From CAYWNA01 sp964459305 (GTDB taxonomy: Bacteria > Planctomycetota > Planctomycetia > Pirellulales > Pirellulaceae), in contig CAYWNA010000105.1 of the NCBI GenBank assembly GCA_964459305.1, forward strand, positions 1 through 39,991: DNA of 39,991 nt, given 5' to 3'. A program made the position numbers and the translations under genes. Under the pieces are notes generated by a model, which saw nothing but the letters and a program-made list of their open reading frames with translations, did no database searches and was not told the origin of the DNA. Shown piece after piece: positions 17,201 to 25,500 of this stretch (position 1 is its first letter; every line of letters starts with the position of its first letter).

Positions 17201-17260
17201 GTCAGCATGAACGCCGAATGCATGGGGGATACTTGCCCACTTTTCCCGCACCCCGGCTAG
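14219..17260 (+). CDS. Radical SAM / ArsM-like methyltransferase / DUF5714 fusion
   Basis: This is a 1013-residue cytoplasmic protein with three parts. Residues ~80-300 are a radical SAM domain: Cx3Cx2C at Cys91, Cys95 and Cys98 (NRCNMACRHC), then LTGGEPLVHREF. The following SPASM-like segment keeps DGRLYPSAAL but has lost its cysteines. Residues ~470-690 are a class I methyltransferase of the ArsM (arsenite methyltransferase) type: SAM motif VLDLGSGSG at 515, and the three cysteines that bind As(III) in that family at about 500 (YGCG), 592 (SNCVLNL) and 642 (GQCIAGAL). A CVCC cluster follows. Residues ~785-1013 are a Cys-rich DUF5714 domain (CMVCG, GHFVCDTCH, GGGHCAYMGACG, AECMGDTCPLF). The GTG at 14219 is preferred because GGAGG lies 7 bases before it; a TTG at 14213 is too close. 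The gene stands alone, with no arsenic-resistance neighbours. Substrate is unknown: methylation or further radical modification of arsenic or another thiophilic element is inferred. Confidence 0.85.
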   Translation: MVYDPKLWTRLVADDIPVYVRPDRPDWFVPNAAGDRILQDLAGGPIRDVALHAQRFLGRLPDSPATVYRGRAEHLATDYLREVWFHVTNRCNMACRHCLFASGPNDSAELAADEILALARQVAEAGCRVFALTGGEPLVHREFERLVDGLLDGSDANVAVLTNGQLLPKFQDAIARWPLDRFHLQISIDGLRKAHDRIRGRGAFDELATTLDGLRREGIAYTLSMCVSRENVDDMPQVVEFAAERGISNVHFMWYFVRGRGDAAAFATTDVIVRCFKEAADIADRCGVVIDNLDVLKSQIFAPPGTIHDGSTSGWEAAAIGPDGRLYPSAALIGFEELSTEIEGDLVKAWRDSPVLQRLRQASAVKLDHPMRYLLGGGDPDHSFTAAGEFVGGDPYTPLYEQTAIWLIAREASRLPDDGPPRLRLKMGDVLESCGSHGPVAMVHSNCLLSLAHVDGRSAVREFYADAVTSPREDILNPINYPEELIEHIPDESRVRSYGCGSPVLEAELAEGERVLDLGSGSGVECLIAGRLVGPSGHVIGVDMLDSMIALAGKGADGIAERLGYRNLEFRKGYLEDLPLEDDSLDVVLSNCVLNLSTHKRRTFAEIRRVLRPGGRLVVSDVVCETEPDPAIRNDEVLRGQCIAGALTQRDLFGLLDESGFVGARVLGYFPYRTVGGHPFYSMTFVAQTASGAETVRVMYRGPFASVVTSGGSMLPAGQTRAVLANEIHGAGTDVFEFDDQGYVTNADIEPCVCCALPPEEQNDTSTPVVSLEGPIEPSRKKQRSGCMVCGVPLVYDNRPSEAACSYCGAKQQTTALCENGHFVCDTCHTEGALVVIERVCLQTDETDMIALLDRIRRHEAVRVHGPDHHAMVPGIILATARNLGAPVSEEMIRLGIQRGGRVGGGHCAYMGACGTALGVGVAFSLILECSPLKGSQRKTVQSAVVAALEPIASLDAARCCQRDSWLALRKAAELSHEMLPVKLKADAPLRCAQVSMNAECMGDTCPLFPHPG

Positions 17261-17436
17261 TGCCGTTTCCGGTTTAACCGGTTTGCGTTTTCGATGACAA
17301 GATGGGTGTATGTGCACGGGAGGGCGAAGCTTCTGCTGAGCCAAATCTGTCTGGGCCACCCGCTTCCTCGGCTCGGCAGGAGCCTTGCCCTCCCATCTGT
17401 CGCAAGAAGAGAGCCTTCAACCGGAAACGGCACTAG
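17257..17436. repeat. Two nested inverted repeats between converging genes
   Basis: The outer arms are an exact 18-bp pair, CTAGTGCCGTTTCCGGTT at 17257-17274 and its complement at 17419-17436. Each outer arm contains the TAG stop of one of the two converging genes (17258-17260 and 17433-17435). Inside lies a second inverted repeat of the GGGAGGGCGAAG family (17318-17336 and 17376-17394, 16 of 19 positions). A bidirectional terminator function is plausible; the outer copy extending over both stops suggests that one gene end was copied from the other or that the element was inserted with its target. Confidence 0.7.
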
Positions 17437-18539
17437 TCGTCAATCTCCAACTCTGCCAGAAAAATCGCCGTGACGGTCTTTCCGTTTTCGTCCTTTTCGT
17501 GCGACGAATAGTACGAAACCAGTGCGCGCGTCGGGCTGAGTTCCACAAACCCTGGGTAGGAATTGTCACCGGCGCTGGGAAATTCAGCGAACTCGCTGAG
17601 TTCATCGTTCACCAGCCAGCAGAGCGACGTTTTCGGCTTACCGGTCAACGTATTACGCCCGCCGATGAGATATCGGTCTCCCCACTTGGCCAGCAACGGA
17701 CCGCCGATGTATCGGTCCAGGTCCTTTCGCTGCCACTGGTTGTAAGGCGGCCGCGACCGGCAAAGCTGGGCATCTCGCGATCCTCGGCGGCCCACGGCCA
17801 GCACGCTTCCGTCCTGTTCGAACAGAAAGGCCGTCTCGTCGCCGTCGCGTTCCTGGAACAAGGCGGCTTTCTGCCATATCAGACCGTCGTCGCTTTCCAG
17901 CATCGCCGATTCGACAATCGCCAGCGGGTACCCGCGACTGGCGTCCGAATGGTCGAACTCACGTTTTCGCCGACCGCAAAGATAGGCTTTGCCGCCATGC
18001 GTGGCCGCCCGCCAAATGTAATGCCCGTAGGTTCCTTCGAGCATCATCGGGCTGTTCCACTGGCGACCGTCGGGCGTCCACGCGGCATAGCCCAGGTGCA
18101 GGTTCAGATCATATTCGTCGCGCGAAGGAGGCCCGTCGCCGCAGTACCACGTCCCCGTGTAAACAAACAGCTTGTCCTGAAAGATCAAGAAGTGCGGGTC
18201 GCGAGTGTCCCGTTTTTCCACGCGAAACTGATGGACCTGCTTCCATGCCTCCCCGTTTTCGCTCGACAACACGATGATCGACGCAGTTGGATGCACGGCA
18301 TGGCCGTCGGGACAGCTACGGAACGTCAGGTAGAACCGCCCACCGAATTTGCACAAATCCGTGAATGCATTGTGCTCGCCGTTGTGGAAAACCCTCCGCA
18401 CCGAGACGATTTTTGCTTTTGGGAGTTCTTCCGCGTCGGCATCTGCCCAATCTGCGCCCGTTATCGCGGAAGCGAGACAAATCAATACGGTAACGCAACG
18501 TCTACACCGATAGGCAACGTGAGTTTCTGGAGCATTCAT
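17433..18539 (-). CDS. Secreted sialidase-like (BNR) family protein
   Basis: This is a 368-residue leftward protein with a long N-terminus (MNAPETHVAYRCRRC) before a hydrophobic stretch VTVLICLASAITGADWA that acts as signal peptide. The rest resembles a propeller of the BNR/sialidase class, with Asp-box-like turns SENGEAWKQ, TPDGRQWNS and SDDGLIWQK, and a RDPHFLIFQDKLFVYTGTWY segment seen in glycosidase-like propellers (GH43/GH33 type folds). No catalytic triad can be assigned by eye. It converges on the radical SAM fusion gene. The closest in-window relative in fold is the Asp-box protein at 6512-7603, but the sequences are clearly different. Upstream of the ATG there is no strong ribosome site. 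Confidence 0.75.
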   Translation of the reverse strand: MNAPETHVAYRCRRCVTVLICLASAITGADWADADAEELPKAKIVSVRRVFHNGEHNAFTDLCKFGGRFYLTFRSCPDGHAVHPTASIIVLSSENGEAWKQVHQFRVEKRDTRDPHFLIFQDKLFVYTGTWYCGDGPPSRDEYDLNLHLGYAAWTPDGRQWNSPMMLEGTYGHYIWRAATHGGKAYLCGRRKREFDHSDASRGYPLAIVESAMLESDDGLIWQKAALFQERDGDETAFLFEQDGSVLAVGRRGSRDAQLCRSRPPYNQWQRKDLDRYIGGPLLAKWGDRYLIGGRNTLTGKPKTSLCWLVNDELSEFAEFPSAGDNSYPGFVELSPTRALVSYYSSHEKDENGKTVTAIFLAELEIDD

Positions 18540-18600
18540 TTGGCTATCCCCTGCTGCTGAAGAACTCCGAGATGACAGGCCAACGCATAAAGTGGCCCAA

Positions 18601-19101
18601 TTACCGCAACGCTTCGTACCCCAGCAATCGTCTGAGCAACGCGATTTGGCCGACGTGTATCATCTCGTGCTGTGCGCAGAATCTGATCGCTTCGTACTTG
18701 GTTTTGAACATGGGATGCGGATTGCCCGAGGACTCGTCCAGCGCCGTATCAGGCAGAGCTGACAATTCCTTGAGGGTCTGCTGATGAACGCGGGCAAGCA
18801 CGGCGCGAATTTCGTCCGGTTCGGGGTACGGTTCCGGATCGGCCATCGGTACGGACCCCTTGCCAAAAAGCGTCGCAAAGTCGTCCGAGATCAACGCGGC
18901 ATCATCAGGCCTGTCTCCACGAACGCGACGCAGACAAAGGGCATACTCTACCCTGGCCAGATGGCCGACCTGCCATGCGATGTGAGTGACGCCTTCGCTT
19001 GGCTGCCAGAACCAATCTTCGGGCCGCACGTGGTCCAGCAGGTCGTTGGTATACGAACGAGTGACAGACAACAGTTCGATGAGCGATTCCAATCGCGACA
19101 T
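18601..19101 (-). CDS. DinB-like (YfiT) metal-dependent helical protein
   Basis: This 166-residue protein has the DinB four-helix bundle layout. The three conserved histidines that bind a divalent metal appear in THIAWQVGHLARVEYAL (near residue 45) and in AQHEMIHVGQIALLRRLLG (near residue 150). The segment DWFWQP after the first helix is typical. GGAGGAAAG just upstream of the ATG is a good ribosome site. Members of the family act as thiol transferases (bacillithiol, mycothiol) or have unknown roles; the thiol partner is not known here. It lies 61 bp downstream of the BNR gene's start on the same strand. Confidence 0.85.
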   Translation of the reverse strand: MSRLESLIELLSVTRSYTNDLLDHVRPEDWFWQPSEGVTHIAWQVGHLARVEYALCLRRVRGDRPDDAALISDDFATLFGKGSVPMADPEPYPEPDEIRAVLARVHQQTLKELSALPDTALDESSGNPHPMFKTKYEAIRFCAQHEMIHVGQIALLRRLLGYEALR

Positions 19102-19173
19102 GACTGTCTTTCCTCCTGGAGAACGGGATTTGGTTGTTCGACTAAATCGACAGCATCACTTTGGCGTCCTACA

Positions 19174-19236
19174 GTAACCCGAAGCGTAAGCGAGGGAATG
19201 CGTTTCGGCAATTCCCTCGCTTACGCTTCGGGTTAC
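19174..19236. repeat. Perfect inverted repeat with 25-bp arms
   Basis: Arms at 19174-19198 and 19212-19236 are exactly complementary around a 13-base loop. The arm begins GTAACCCGAAGCGTAAGC. It lies between the DinB-like start (19101) and the stop of the M28 peptidase (19279) on the same strand, so it can act as a transcription terminator for the peptidase gene. I recall this repeat from planctomycete genomes, where read-through translation gives VTRSVSEG and SLAYASG strings, and both are seen in frames through this site. Confidence 0.85.
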
Positions 19237-19278
19237 TATTTCGCGGATCTTTCGCCCAAAGTGGCGCTGTTCGACCAA

Positions 19279-22200
19279 CTACTCGCGGGACCCCGGAACG
19301 ATTTGAAGCGTGATGCGGTCGCCGTTGCGCTGGACAATAATCTTCACAGGTTGACCGATCTTCAACGCTTCGATGGCGTAGGTGTAATCATAGATGTTCT
19401 CGATCTTCTTGCCAGCCAACTCGACGACGATGTCACCGCCCTTGACCCCTGCCTTGTCGGCCGGACCGCTCTTGGCAACGCTAGACAGCTTCAAGCCTTT
19501 GATCTCCGACTCGGCGTAGTCGGGTACCGTACCCAGGTAGGCACGCAGGTTAGCCCGGCGCCCGCCTTGTTTGGGTTGGGCCTGGGCAACGAAGTCGGGC
19601 GGCGTTTCGCGCATGGCCACCGAGCGAGCGACCAATGCCATCAATCGCGAGATCTTGGCAGCACCTTCGTAGTTCAATTTCTCCGGCGTGTCGCGTGGCG
19701 TGTGATACTCGCTGTGCGATCCGGTAAAGGCGGAAAGGATCGGTACGTCGCGCATGAAGAATGTGCTGGCGTCGGTCGGCAGGTAGCTGTCGTCTTGCAG
19801 CGTAATCGGCAGCCCCACGGGAACGTTGCGGCGTTCGATTTCGCCCCGCCAGATGCCCGACGAGCCGACGCCCTGCAGAATCAGTTTCTTGCCCAAACGC
19901 CCGACCATATCCATGTTCAAACAGGCGGCAATCGCCGGGTAGAGTGTCTCCGACCCGTGATGTTTCGTCGTTTTTGGAAATGTCTTCGCAAAGTGGCTGG
20001 AGCCGATCAGCCCGATCTCTTCGCCGGACCATGCGGCGAACAAGAGGTCGCGGCGCAACTTGAGCTTGCCTTGCGAGTTCAGGTTGGCCAGATACTCGGC
20101 GATTTCCAGCATGGCAGCCACACCCGATGCGTTGTCGTCGGCACCGAAATGGATTCCCTCTCGTTCTTCGCCGCGCGCTAACGACGAACTGCCTGTGCCT
20201 TTGCCTAAATGGTCGACATGTGCACCAACCAGCACAACTTGTTCGCTGGGCTTGTCTCCGGCGGGCAGTCGCCCCAATACGTTGCGGCCGTCGCGTTTCA
20301 CCTGGCGAATGTCGATCGATGCCGACAACTGGATTCCGTCCAGTTGGAATCCCATCATCGGGTCTCCGGTATCCAGTTTGTCCTGCAATACCTTCAGTCG
20401 TTTATCACTCTGTTTCAGCCATTCTTGTGCAAGGGCGTCTGTTATGCTGATCACCGGCACGCTGGTTCCGGCTATGGAGCCGTCGAACTGAAGTCGTATC
20501 AATTGGCTCTTGACTTTTGAGTTGGGACCGCTGACGAAAATAAGACCTCGCGCGCCTTTGTCCCGCGCCAGCATGGCCTTGTAGCGCAGACTGGAATATC
20601 GAGACAAGTGCTGTCGCCGCTCTGGCGAAACCTGTTCCGGCATGTAGCGGAACACCAACACCCACTTGTCCGCAACGTCCAGATGGACGAAGGAGTCGTA
20701 TTCGTCCTGGACGTCATCGCCTGGAGCCACGATGCCGTAGCCCGCAAACACGACCGGAGCGGCTTCCGTTTTGCCCGTCTTGGAAAAGGCGGTCGGCGTC
20801 CAGTCCTTGTTCAATTCGTGCTTCTTGTCTCCCGAAACAAGTCGATTGCCTTCGCCCAACGCCACGCCCGAAGTGAATTCGAACTCCTGGAACCAAGTGC
20901 CGTTGTCCCCGGCGGGTTCCAGGCCAAGGTAGTCCAGGTAGGCGGCCACGTATGCGGTCGCGAGGCGTTCGCCACGGGTGCCGGTCAGCCGCCCCTCCAG
21001 TTCCGGTCGACAGAGATAATCCACGTGACGCACGATGTCTTCGGGCGAGAAGTCGGCCGTGGTCTGCTGGGAAGAATCCGCGGCTGCGGCCAGCGCCCCT
21101 GTGGCCTCCAAATCGTCCTTGTCCTCGACACTGTCAATCCCCAGGAGTTTCCGGGCTCGATCATGGCTCCAATCCGCGATGAAGATTTGCGACTGGCTCG
21201 AGGCGGTTCGGTTGGTCGTCCACGCGAGACGTTTCCCGTCCGGTGTGAACACCGGCAAGCCATCGAAACCCTTAGTGAACGTGACCCGCATCGGCGTAGA
21301 CTTGCCTTGGACGTCGATCAGATAGAGCTCGAAGTTCGCAAAGCCATGCCGATTCGTGGTGAAGATCAAGTACTCGCCTGACGGATGGTAGAACGGCGCC
21401 CACGACATGGATTCCAGTCGGGTAAGTTCCCGCTGGTCCGAGCCGTCGATGTTCATGGTCATAATTTCCGCAATCGCACCATTCGGCCTGAATCGCCGCC
21501 AGCAAATCCGCCCCCCGTCGGGCGAGAAGAACGGTCCGCCGTCGTAGCCCGGTGCTTCGGTCAGCCGGCGCACATTCGAGCCATCGCCATCCATGATGTA
21601 GATGTCATTCATGTACGCCGGGTCGTGCTCGAACGCTTTTTGGTCTTCGCCGCTCATCTCGCCTTTGTACGCCAGCCGGTTCGAAGCAAACGCGATCAGC
21701 TTGCCGTCCGGCGACCACGAACCTTCGGCATCGTAGCCGCTCGTTTTGGTCACGTTCGTGTACTGGCCGCTTTGTTTCTTGTAGACGTAGATTTCGTAGT
21801 ATTCGTCATAATCCCATGCGTAGCGGCGCTGCTTCTTGGACTCGCGCAGCTTGATTTCTTCCGTTTGCTTCTTCCGCGCGTCGGGATCTTCGTGGGTCGA
21901 GGCGAACAGGATCTTGCCGCCTTCCGGATGGATCCAGGCACACGTCGTCTTACCGTGCCCTGGGGATATGCGATCGACATCCCCCATCTCCAGATCCATT
22001 AGGTAGATTTGAAAGAATGGGTTTCCCGGCTCGCGTTCACTCTGGAAGACCATTTGTCGGCCGTCGCGACTGAAGTACCCCTCGCCCGCGCGCCGTCCTT
22101 CGAAGGTCAACTGTCTCGTGCCCGACAGCAGCATCGCCTCTCGTGCGGCCGCAGCGCGTGGGTCGGATTCCGTGATGTCCGGTTGGTCGCCTGCCGACGA

Positions 22201-22299
22201 CGCGTGGGGGTCCTGCGCCGCGAAAGTGCCTGCGGCGAAAATCACGCCAAGAGCGACAGTCGTGCAAAGAACTCGATATGAAAGCCGGTAGAAGTACAT
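19279..22299 (-). CDS. Secreted PD40 / M28 metallopeptidase / PDZ protein
   Basis: This is a 1006-residue exported protein with a signal peptide at residues 1-28 (LCTTVALGVIFAAGTFAAQ). Residues ~57-400 are TolB-like PD40 propeller blades (GSWSPDGKLIAFASNR, IYIMDGDGSNVRRLTEAPGY, MNIDGSDQRELTRL). Residues ~480-640 look like a protease-associated (PA) insert. Residues ~675-870 are a family M28 aminopeptidase domain, with zinc ligands in GAHVDHLG, HFGADDNASG, WSGEEIGLIGS, LNMDMVGRL and HSEYHTPRDTP. Residues ~925-1006 are a PDZ domain (SSVAKSGPADKAGVKGGDIVVEL). GGAGACTC precedes the ATG. The M28 co-catalytic zinc set appears complete, so it is predicted to be an active periplasmic aminopeptidase. 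The propeller probably limits access or binds substrate, by inference. Confidence 0.9.
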   Translation of the reverse strand: MYFYRLSYRVLCTTVALGVIFAAGTFAAQDPHASSAGDQPDITESDPRAAAAREAMLLSGTRQLTFEGRRAGEGYFSRDGRQMVFQSEREPGNPFFQIYLMDLEMGDVDRISPGHGKTTCAWIHPEGGKILFASTHEDPDARKKQTEEIKLRESKKQRRYAWDYDEYYEIYVYKKQSGQYTNVTKTSGYDAEGSWSPDGKLIAFASNRLAYKGEMSGEDQKAFEHDPAYMNDIYIMDGDGSNVRRLTEAPGYDGGPFFSPDGGRICWRRFRPNGAIAEIMTMNIDGSDQRELTRLESMSWAPFYHPSGEYLIFTTNRHGFANFELYLIDVQGKSTPMRVTFTKGFDGLPVFTPDGKRLAWTTNRTASSQSQIFIADWSHDRARKLLGIDSVEDKDDLEATGALAAAADSSQQTTADFSPEDIVRHVDYLCRPELEGRLTGTRGERLATAYVAAYLDYLGLEPAGDNGTWFQEFEFTSGVALGEGNRLVSGDKKHELNKDWTPTAFSKTGKTEAAPVVFAGYGIVAPGDDVQDEYDSFVHLDVADKWVLVFRYMPEQVSPERRQHLSRYSSLRYKAMLARDKGARGLIFVSGPNSKVKSQLIRLQFDGSIAGTSVPVISITDALAQEWLKQSDKRLKVLQDKLDTGDPMMGFQLDGIQLSASIDIRQVKRDGRNVLGRLPAGDKPSEQVVLVGAHVDHLGKGTGSSSLARGEEREGIHFGADDNASGVAAMLEIAEYLANLNSQGKLKLRRDLLFAAWSGEEIGLIGSSHFAKTFPKTTKHHGSETLYPAIAACLNMDMVGRLGKKLILQGVGSSGIWRGEIERRNVPVGLPITLQDDSYLPTDASTFFMRDVPILSAFTGSHSEYHTPRDTPEKLNYEGAAKISRLMALVARSVAMRETPPDFVAQAQPKQGGRRANLRAYLGTVPDYAESEIKGLKLSSVAKSGPADKAGVKGGDIVVELAGKKIENIYDYTYAIEALKIGQPVKIIVQRNGDRITLQIVPGSRE

Positions 22300-22453
22300 C
22301 GATAGAGTCTCCTTCGGGACACGTGCATTATCCGATATCGAAATTGGCGAGGATAATCACTTGTTTGTCAATGGGTGTGGTCGAAGCCTCTCTGGTTCCC
22401 GTCCGGAGTGAAACGTGCAAAAATGGCATTATACCGCTCCGGGGCGAGGGTGT

Positions 22454-22526
22454 TTCGTTTAACCGCAAGCCGGAGGCGTGCGCGAGGGCTTGGGGCGCGC
22501 ACGCCTCCGGCTTGCGGTTAAACGAA
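22454..22526. repeat. Perfect inverted repeat with 31-bp arms
   Basis: Arms at 22454-22484 and 22496-22526 are exactly complementary, with an 11-base loop. The arm begins TTCGTTTAACCGCAAGCC. It lies between the divergent M28 peptidase and FtsX-type permease genes. Because the frame of the permease runs through it, an extended start would include KPEACARAW- and ASGLRLN-like strings, which I recall as signs of repeat-derived translation in planctomycetes. The element therefore belongs to the intergenic region, and the permease starts later. Confidence 0.85.
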
Positions 22527-22577
22527 GAAGTGTCGCAATCCTCACCGGCAGCGGTACGAAATGACCGGGAGGTCGAC

Positions 22578-25500
22578 ATGTCTGGCTGGCGATTTGTAGT
22601 TCGTAGTCTTGTTCATCATTGGCGAATCAATCTGGCCGTGGCCTTGGGAGTTGCCGCCGCTACCGCCGTGTTGACCGGTGCGCTGCTGGTTGGCGACTCG
22701 GTACGGGGCAGTCTCAGGCGTCTGACGCTGGAACGGTTGGGGAACATTGACAAGGTGCTCGTCACCGATCGGTTCTTCCGCGTGGAACTTGCGGACGAGT
22801 TGTCTGCTGATGCGGACTTTCGCCAACACTTCGCAAGCGCCACACCAGCAATTCTGTTTCCTCAAGGCACAGTAGAGAAGCCGGGCGCCGGGCGATCATC
22901 GCGTGCCAGTCAGGTAGTCGTTGTGGGCTGCACGCAAGCATTCTGGGATCTTGGCGATCCCAAGGCCAGACCAAAACGACTGCCGGCCCCTGGTGAGATC
23001 GTCTTGAACGCGCCGCTGGCGAAAGATCTTGGTGTCGCGGAAGGCGACGACGTCGTGCTTCGATTGCCGAAATCCAACCAAGTCCCGGCGGACAGCCCAC
23101 TGGGACGGAAGTCCGATCGCATTCGCAACTTGGCTGGCCTGAAAGTTATCGATGTCATCCCCGCGGAAAGCCTGGGACGCTTCAATCTCCGGGCCAGTCA
23201 GACGACGCCCCGAAACGCGTACGTTGCGATCGAGACGCTGCAAGACGCTCTCGACCAGCAAGGCCGAGTCAACGCAATACTTGCTGATGGCAAGTTCGAA
23301 TTGCCGCTGCGTAAAGAGGAGTTAGAGGAAGTCCGCAAAGTCCTATCCGACGCGCTGAAACCGACGCTGGCCGACTATGGCTTCTCCGTCCAGCGAATTC
23401 GTCGCACATTTCCGGAGTCCGTCAGCGATCAGGAGGGCGAGGTCTACGACTACTTCAGCCTGACAACCGACCGGATGCTATTCGAGCCGGCGGCCGGCCT
23501 AGCTGCTCAGCGAGCCTTCTCCGACGGCAACGGACAAGCTGTTTTCACGTATTTGGCCAACTCAATCGAGAAGGTCGATCCCAGTGACGACTCCTCGACC
23601 GGCATCCCGTATTCGCTCGTCTCGGCCCTTGACTCGACGCGGGAACTGGGGCCGCTGTTCGCGGACAACGGCCAACCGATCGGCCCTCTGGTAGACGGCG
23701 ATATCGTGCTGAACAGTTGGGCCGCCGCAGACCTGAAGGCGAAGCCCGGAGATCGAATCCGAGTTGCGTTCTACGAACCGGAGACGGTGCACGGCGAACC
23801 TCGCGAACAGTCTGCAGAATTCACGGTCCGCGCGATCGTTCCATTGACCGAGCCGTCCGCGCCCTACCGCCGCCGGCAATCGGCGCAGTTCGATCAGCGC
23901 CCGACACCGGTGAACGATCCGGACTTGACGCCCGCGGTCGAGGGAATCACAGACGAAGAATCGATCGACAAATGGGAGACCCCGTTCAAACTGGATCGTC
24001 AGATCCGCGACGAGGACGAGGAGTACTGGAAGAACCACCGCACCACGCCAAAGGCTTTTGTCTCGTTGTCCGCGGGCCGGAAGCTCTGGAACAGCCGCTT
24101 CGGAGATATGACTTCATTTCGCATCCCCGCGCCTGGCGATCTGCCTGTCGGCGGTGAACGCGAACGTGCTTTTGTTGGCCAACTGGAACAGCAGCTTCTC
24201 GCCCAGTTGAAGCCTGAACAGGCGGCTTTTGGATTCTCCTTTGTTCCCGTCAAACAACGCGGGCTGGACGCCTCGTCTGGGAATACGCCCTTCGATGTGC
24301 TGTTTCTGTTGCTCAGTTTCTTCGTCATCTCTGCGGCCTTGATGCTGGTGGCGCTGCTCTTCCGCCTAGGTGTGGAAAGACGTGCCGGTGAGGTGGGCAC
24401 GTTGTTGGCCGTCGGCTTTCGGCGTGGCCAGGCCGGCCGCTTGCTGATCGCCGAGGGCGCTCTGATCGCCGCTGTGGGCGGACTGTTGGGGTTAACGGTT
24501 GGAATTGGGTACGCATGGCTCATGTTGGCGGGGCTGCGAACCTGGTGGCTCGGAGCGATCGTGACGCCGTTCCTGATGTTGTATGTGACGCCGACCAGTT
24601 TGATCGTCGGTTACGCCAGCGGTGTCGTCGTTTCCGTTCTGACAATCGCCTGGAGCCTGCGACGAACAAAACGGATATCCGTAACAAGGTTGCTAGCGGG
24701 AGAGGCGTCGGAAGAGGGTGACTTTGCCTACCGCATCAGCGCGCGGTGGGCCATTGTTGCTGTCGTGCTGCTGGCCGGCGCAGTCGGCTTGGCCATCGCG
24801 GCAACGCGCCTGGGCGGGCAGGCCCAAGCAGGAGCGTTTGTGGGATCGGGGACACTGGTGCTGGCGGCCCTGCTGGTCGTCATCCACAGCCGTCTCAGGT
24901 GCGGCAGGCGTATGAGACTTCTTCCGGCCGGATTCAGTCTGGCCGGACTGGCCGTCCGCAACGCCGCCCGCAATCCCGGCCGCAGCACGATGACCATCGG
25001 CCTGATGGCTGTGGCCAGCTTTCTGATTGTGGCGATGAGCGCATTCCGCCTTCGCCCGACCGATGAAGGCGTGGGCGGTTTTGACCTGATGGCCGAGAGC
25101 ACCGAGCCCATCTTTGTGAACCTGGACAGCCGGGAAGGCCGGATAGACGTGTTGAGCGACGACGATGTGGCGGCGCTGGAAGGTGGTACAGTGCTGTCGC
25201 TCCGCATGCAGCCGGGCGACGATGCAAGCTGTAACAACTTGTACCAGGCAGCACAGCCTCGCGTACTTGGCGTCACGGAAAATATGATCCAACATTTCGA
25301 CGATCCGAACATGCCGGCATTCGGCTGGGCAGCCAGCGCGGCAGAGACGGATGCGGAAAGGACAAACCCGTGGCGATTGCTCGCGCACAAAGTCAAAACG
25401 GACGCCGCCGCCATACCGGTGGTGATTGACAAAGAGACGGCGATGTACAGTCTGAAATTGTACATGGGGATTGGCGAAGAATTCGACGTGACCTACGAAG

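Noticed and set aside
18784..20181. 465-residue rightward open frame
   Set aside because: It runs opposite the DinB-like and M28 peptidase genes and includes repeat-derived VTRSVSEG and SLAYASG strings, so it is a shadow frame.
22278..22577. In-frame upstream extension of the FtsX-type permease
   Set aside because: It overlaps the peptidase start and crosses a perfect palindrome; the RBS supports 22578.
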